From Phoronis australis (lineage: Eukaryota > Phoronida > Phoronidae), in contig NMRA01000237.1 in NCBI GenBank assembly GCA_002633005.1, positions 124,769 to 188,768 on the forward strand: 64,000 nt of DNA; not shown here. The letters are read 5' to 3'. Below: more notes on the stretch, generated by a model. That model saw nothing but the letters and a program-made list of their open reading frames with translations, had not been told where the DNA came from and did not search any database. Numbering within the stretch: position 1 is the stretch's first letter.

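Noticed and set aside
134-64000. Twitchin, projectin, obscurin or palladin instead of titin
   Set aside because: There are no FN3, kinase, SH3 or RhoGEF domains. Too many Igs for palladin or myopalladin, and the linker motifs ETQLPEG, APEPERKL, PREDWR and DKYQEWLKQQEQM follow titin order. A sallimus-type name would be the protostome equivalent and is not excluded.

Overview
This window is one stretch of a single giant gene on the + strand of an animal genome. Split exons with GT-AG introns, AT-rich introns holding degenerate mobile-element copies, and no bacterial-type gene packing make it eukaryotic. About 62 exons can be traced from 134 to beyond 64000, all joined in compatible phases. Together they give 18,267 nt, or 6,089 codons, with no in-frame stop. 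They encode 30 I-set immunoglobulin (Ig) domains (the first one partial) separated by proline-rich, coiled or acidic linkers. There is no fibronectin-III or kinase domain. Order and linker motifs match the N-terminal (Z-disc to proximal I-band) part of titin/connectin domain by domain: Z1-Z2-like, Z3 to Z9-like, then I-band Igs. I call it a titin (TTN/sallimus-type) gene of a marine invertebrate, most likely a deuterostome. The exact group cannot be fixed from sequence alone. Both ends of the gene lie outside the window. || Layout: 134-5123 has four Ig domains upstream of the point where vertebrate titin begins. 5124-6490 is a linker with three 47-residue Trp-Lys-Pro repeats. 6497-18518 is a Z1-Z2-like Ig pair split by a 10.4-kb intron, which holds a candidate internal promoter and first exon (14025-14223), several repeats and a foldback element. 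19729-27754 encodes Z3 to Z7-like Igs and their linkers. 28259-34904 is a run of short exons, all of phase 2, encoding a Pro-rich linker; most of their 5' splice sites are weak, and several have GCATG motifs just downstream, so this looks like an alternatively spliced spring segment. 34996-37853 is the Z8-Z9-like pair with its very conserved linker. 39050-49616 has eight further Igs. 51939-56427 has seven one-exon Ig modules, several clearly recent tandem duplicates. 56839-59320 has three more Igs. 59826 to the end is one huge open exon of acidic sequence that turns into a perfect 45-residue (135-bp) tandem repeat. || How it works together: this is a modular scaffold and spring. Ig domains anchor at the Z-disc, while the Pro-rich cassette region and the acidic repeat exon are candidate extensible segments whose length could be tuned by splicing or repeat number. 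Two splice donors (after 6578 and after 26710) have each been caught up in tandem duplication. The introns also hold a 1.58-kb terminal-inverted-repeat transposon, a short inverted-repeat (MITE-like) family, an approximately 390-bp repeat pair in opposite orientation and several minisatellites.
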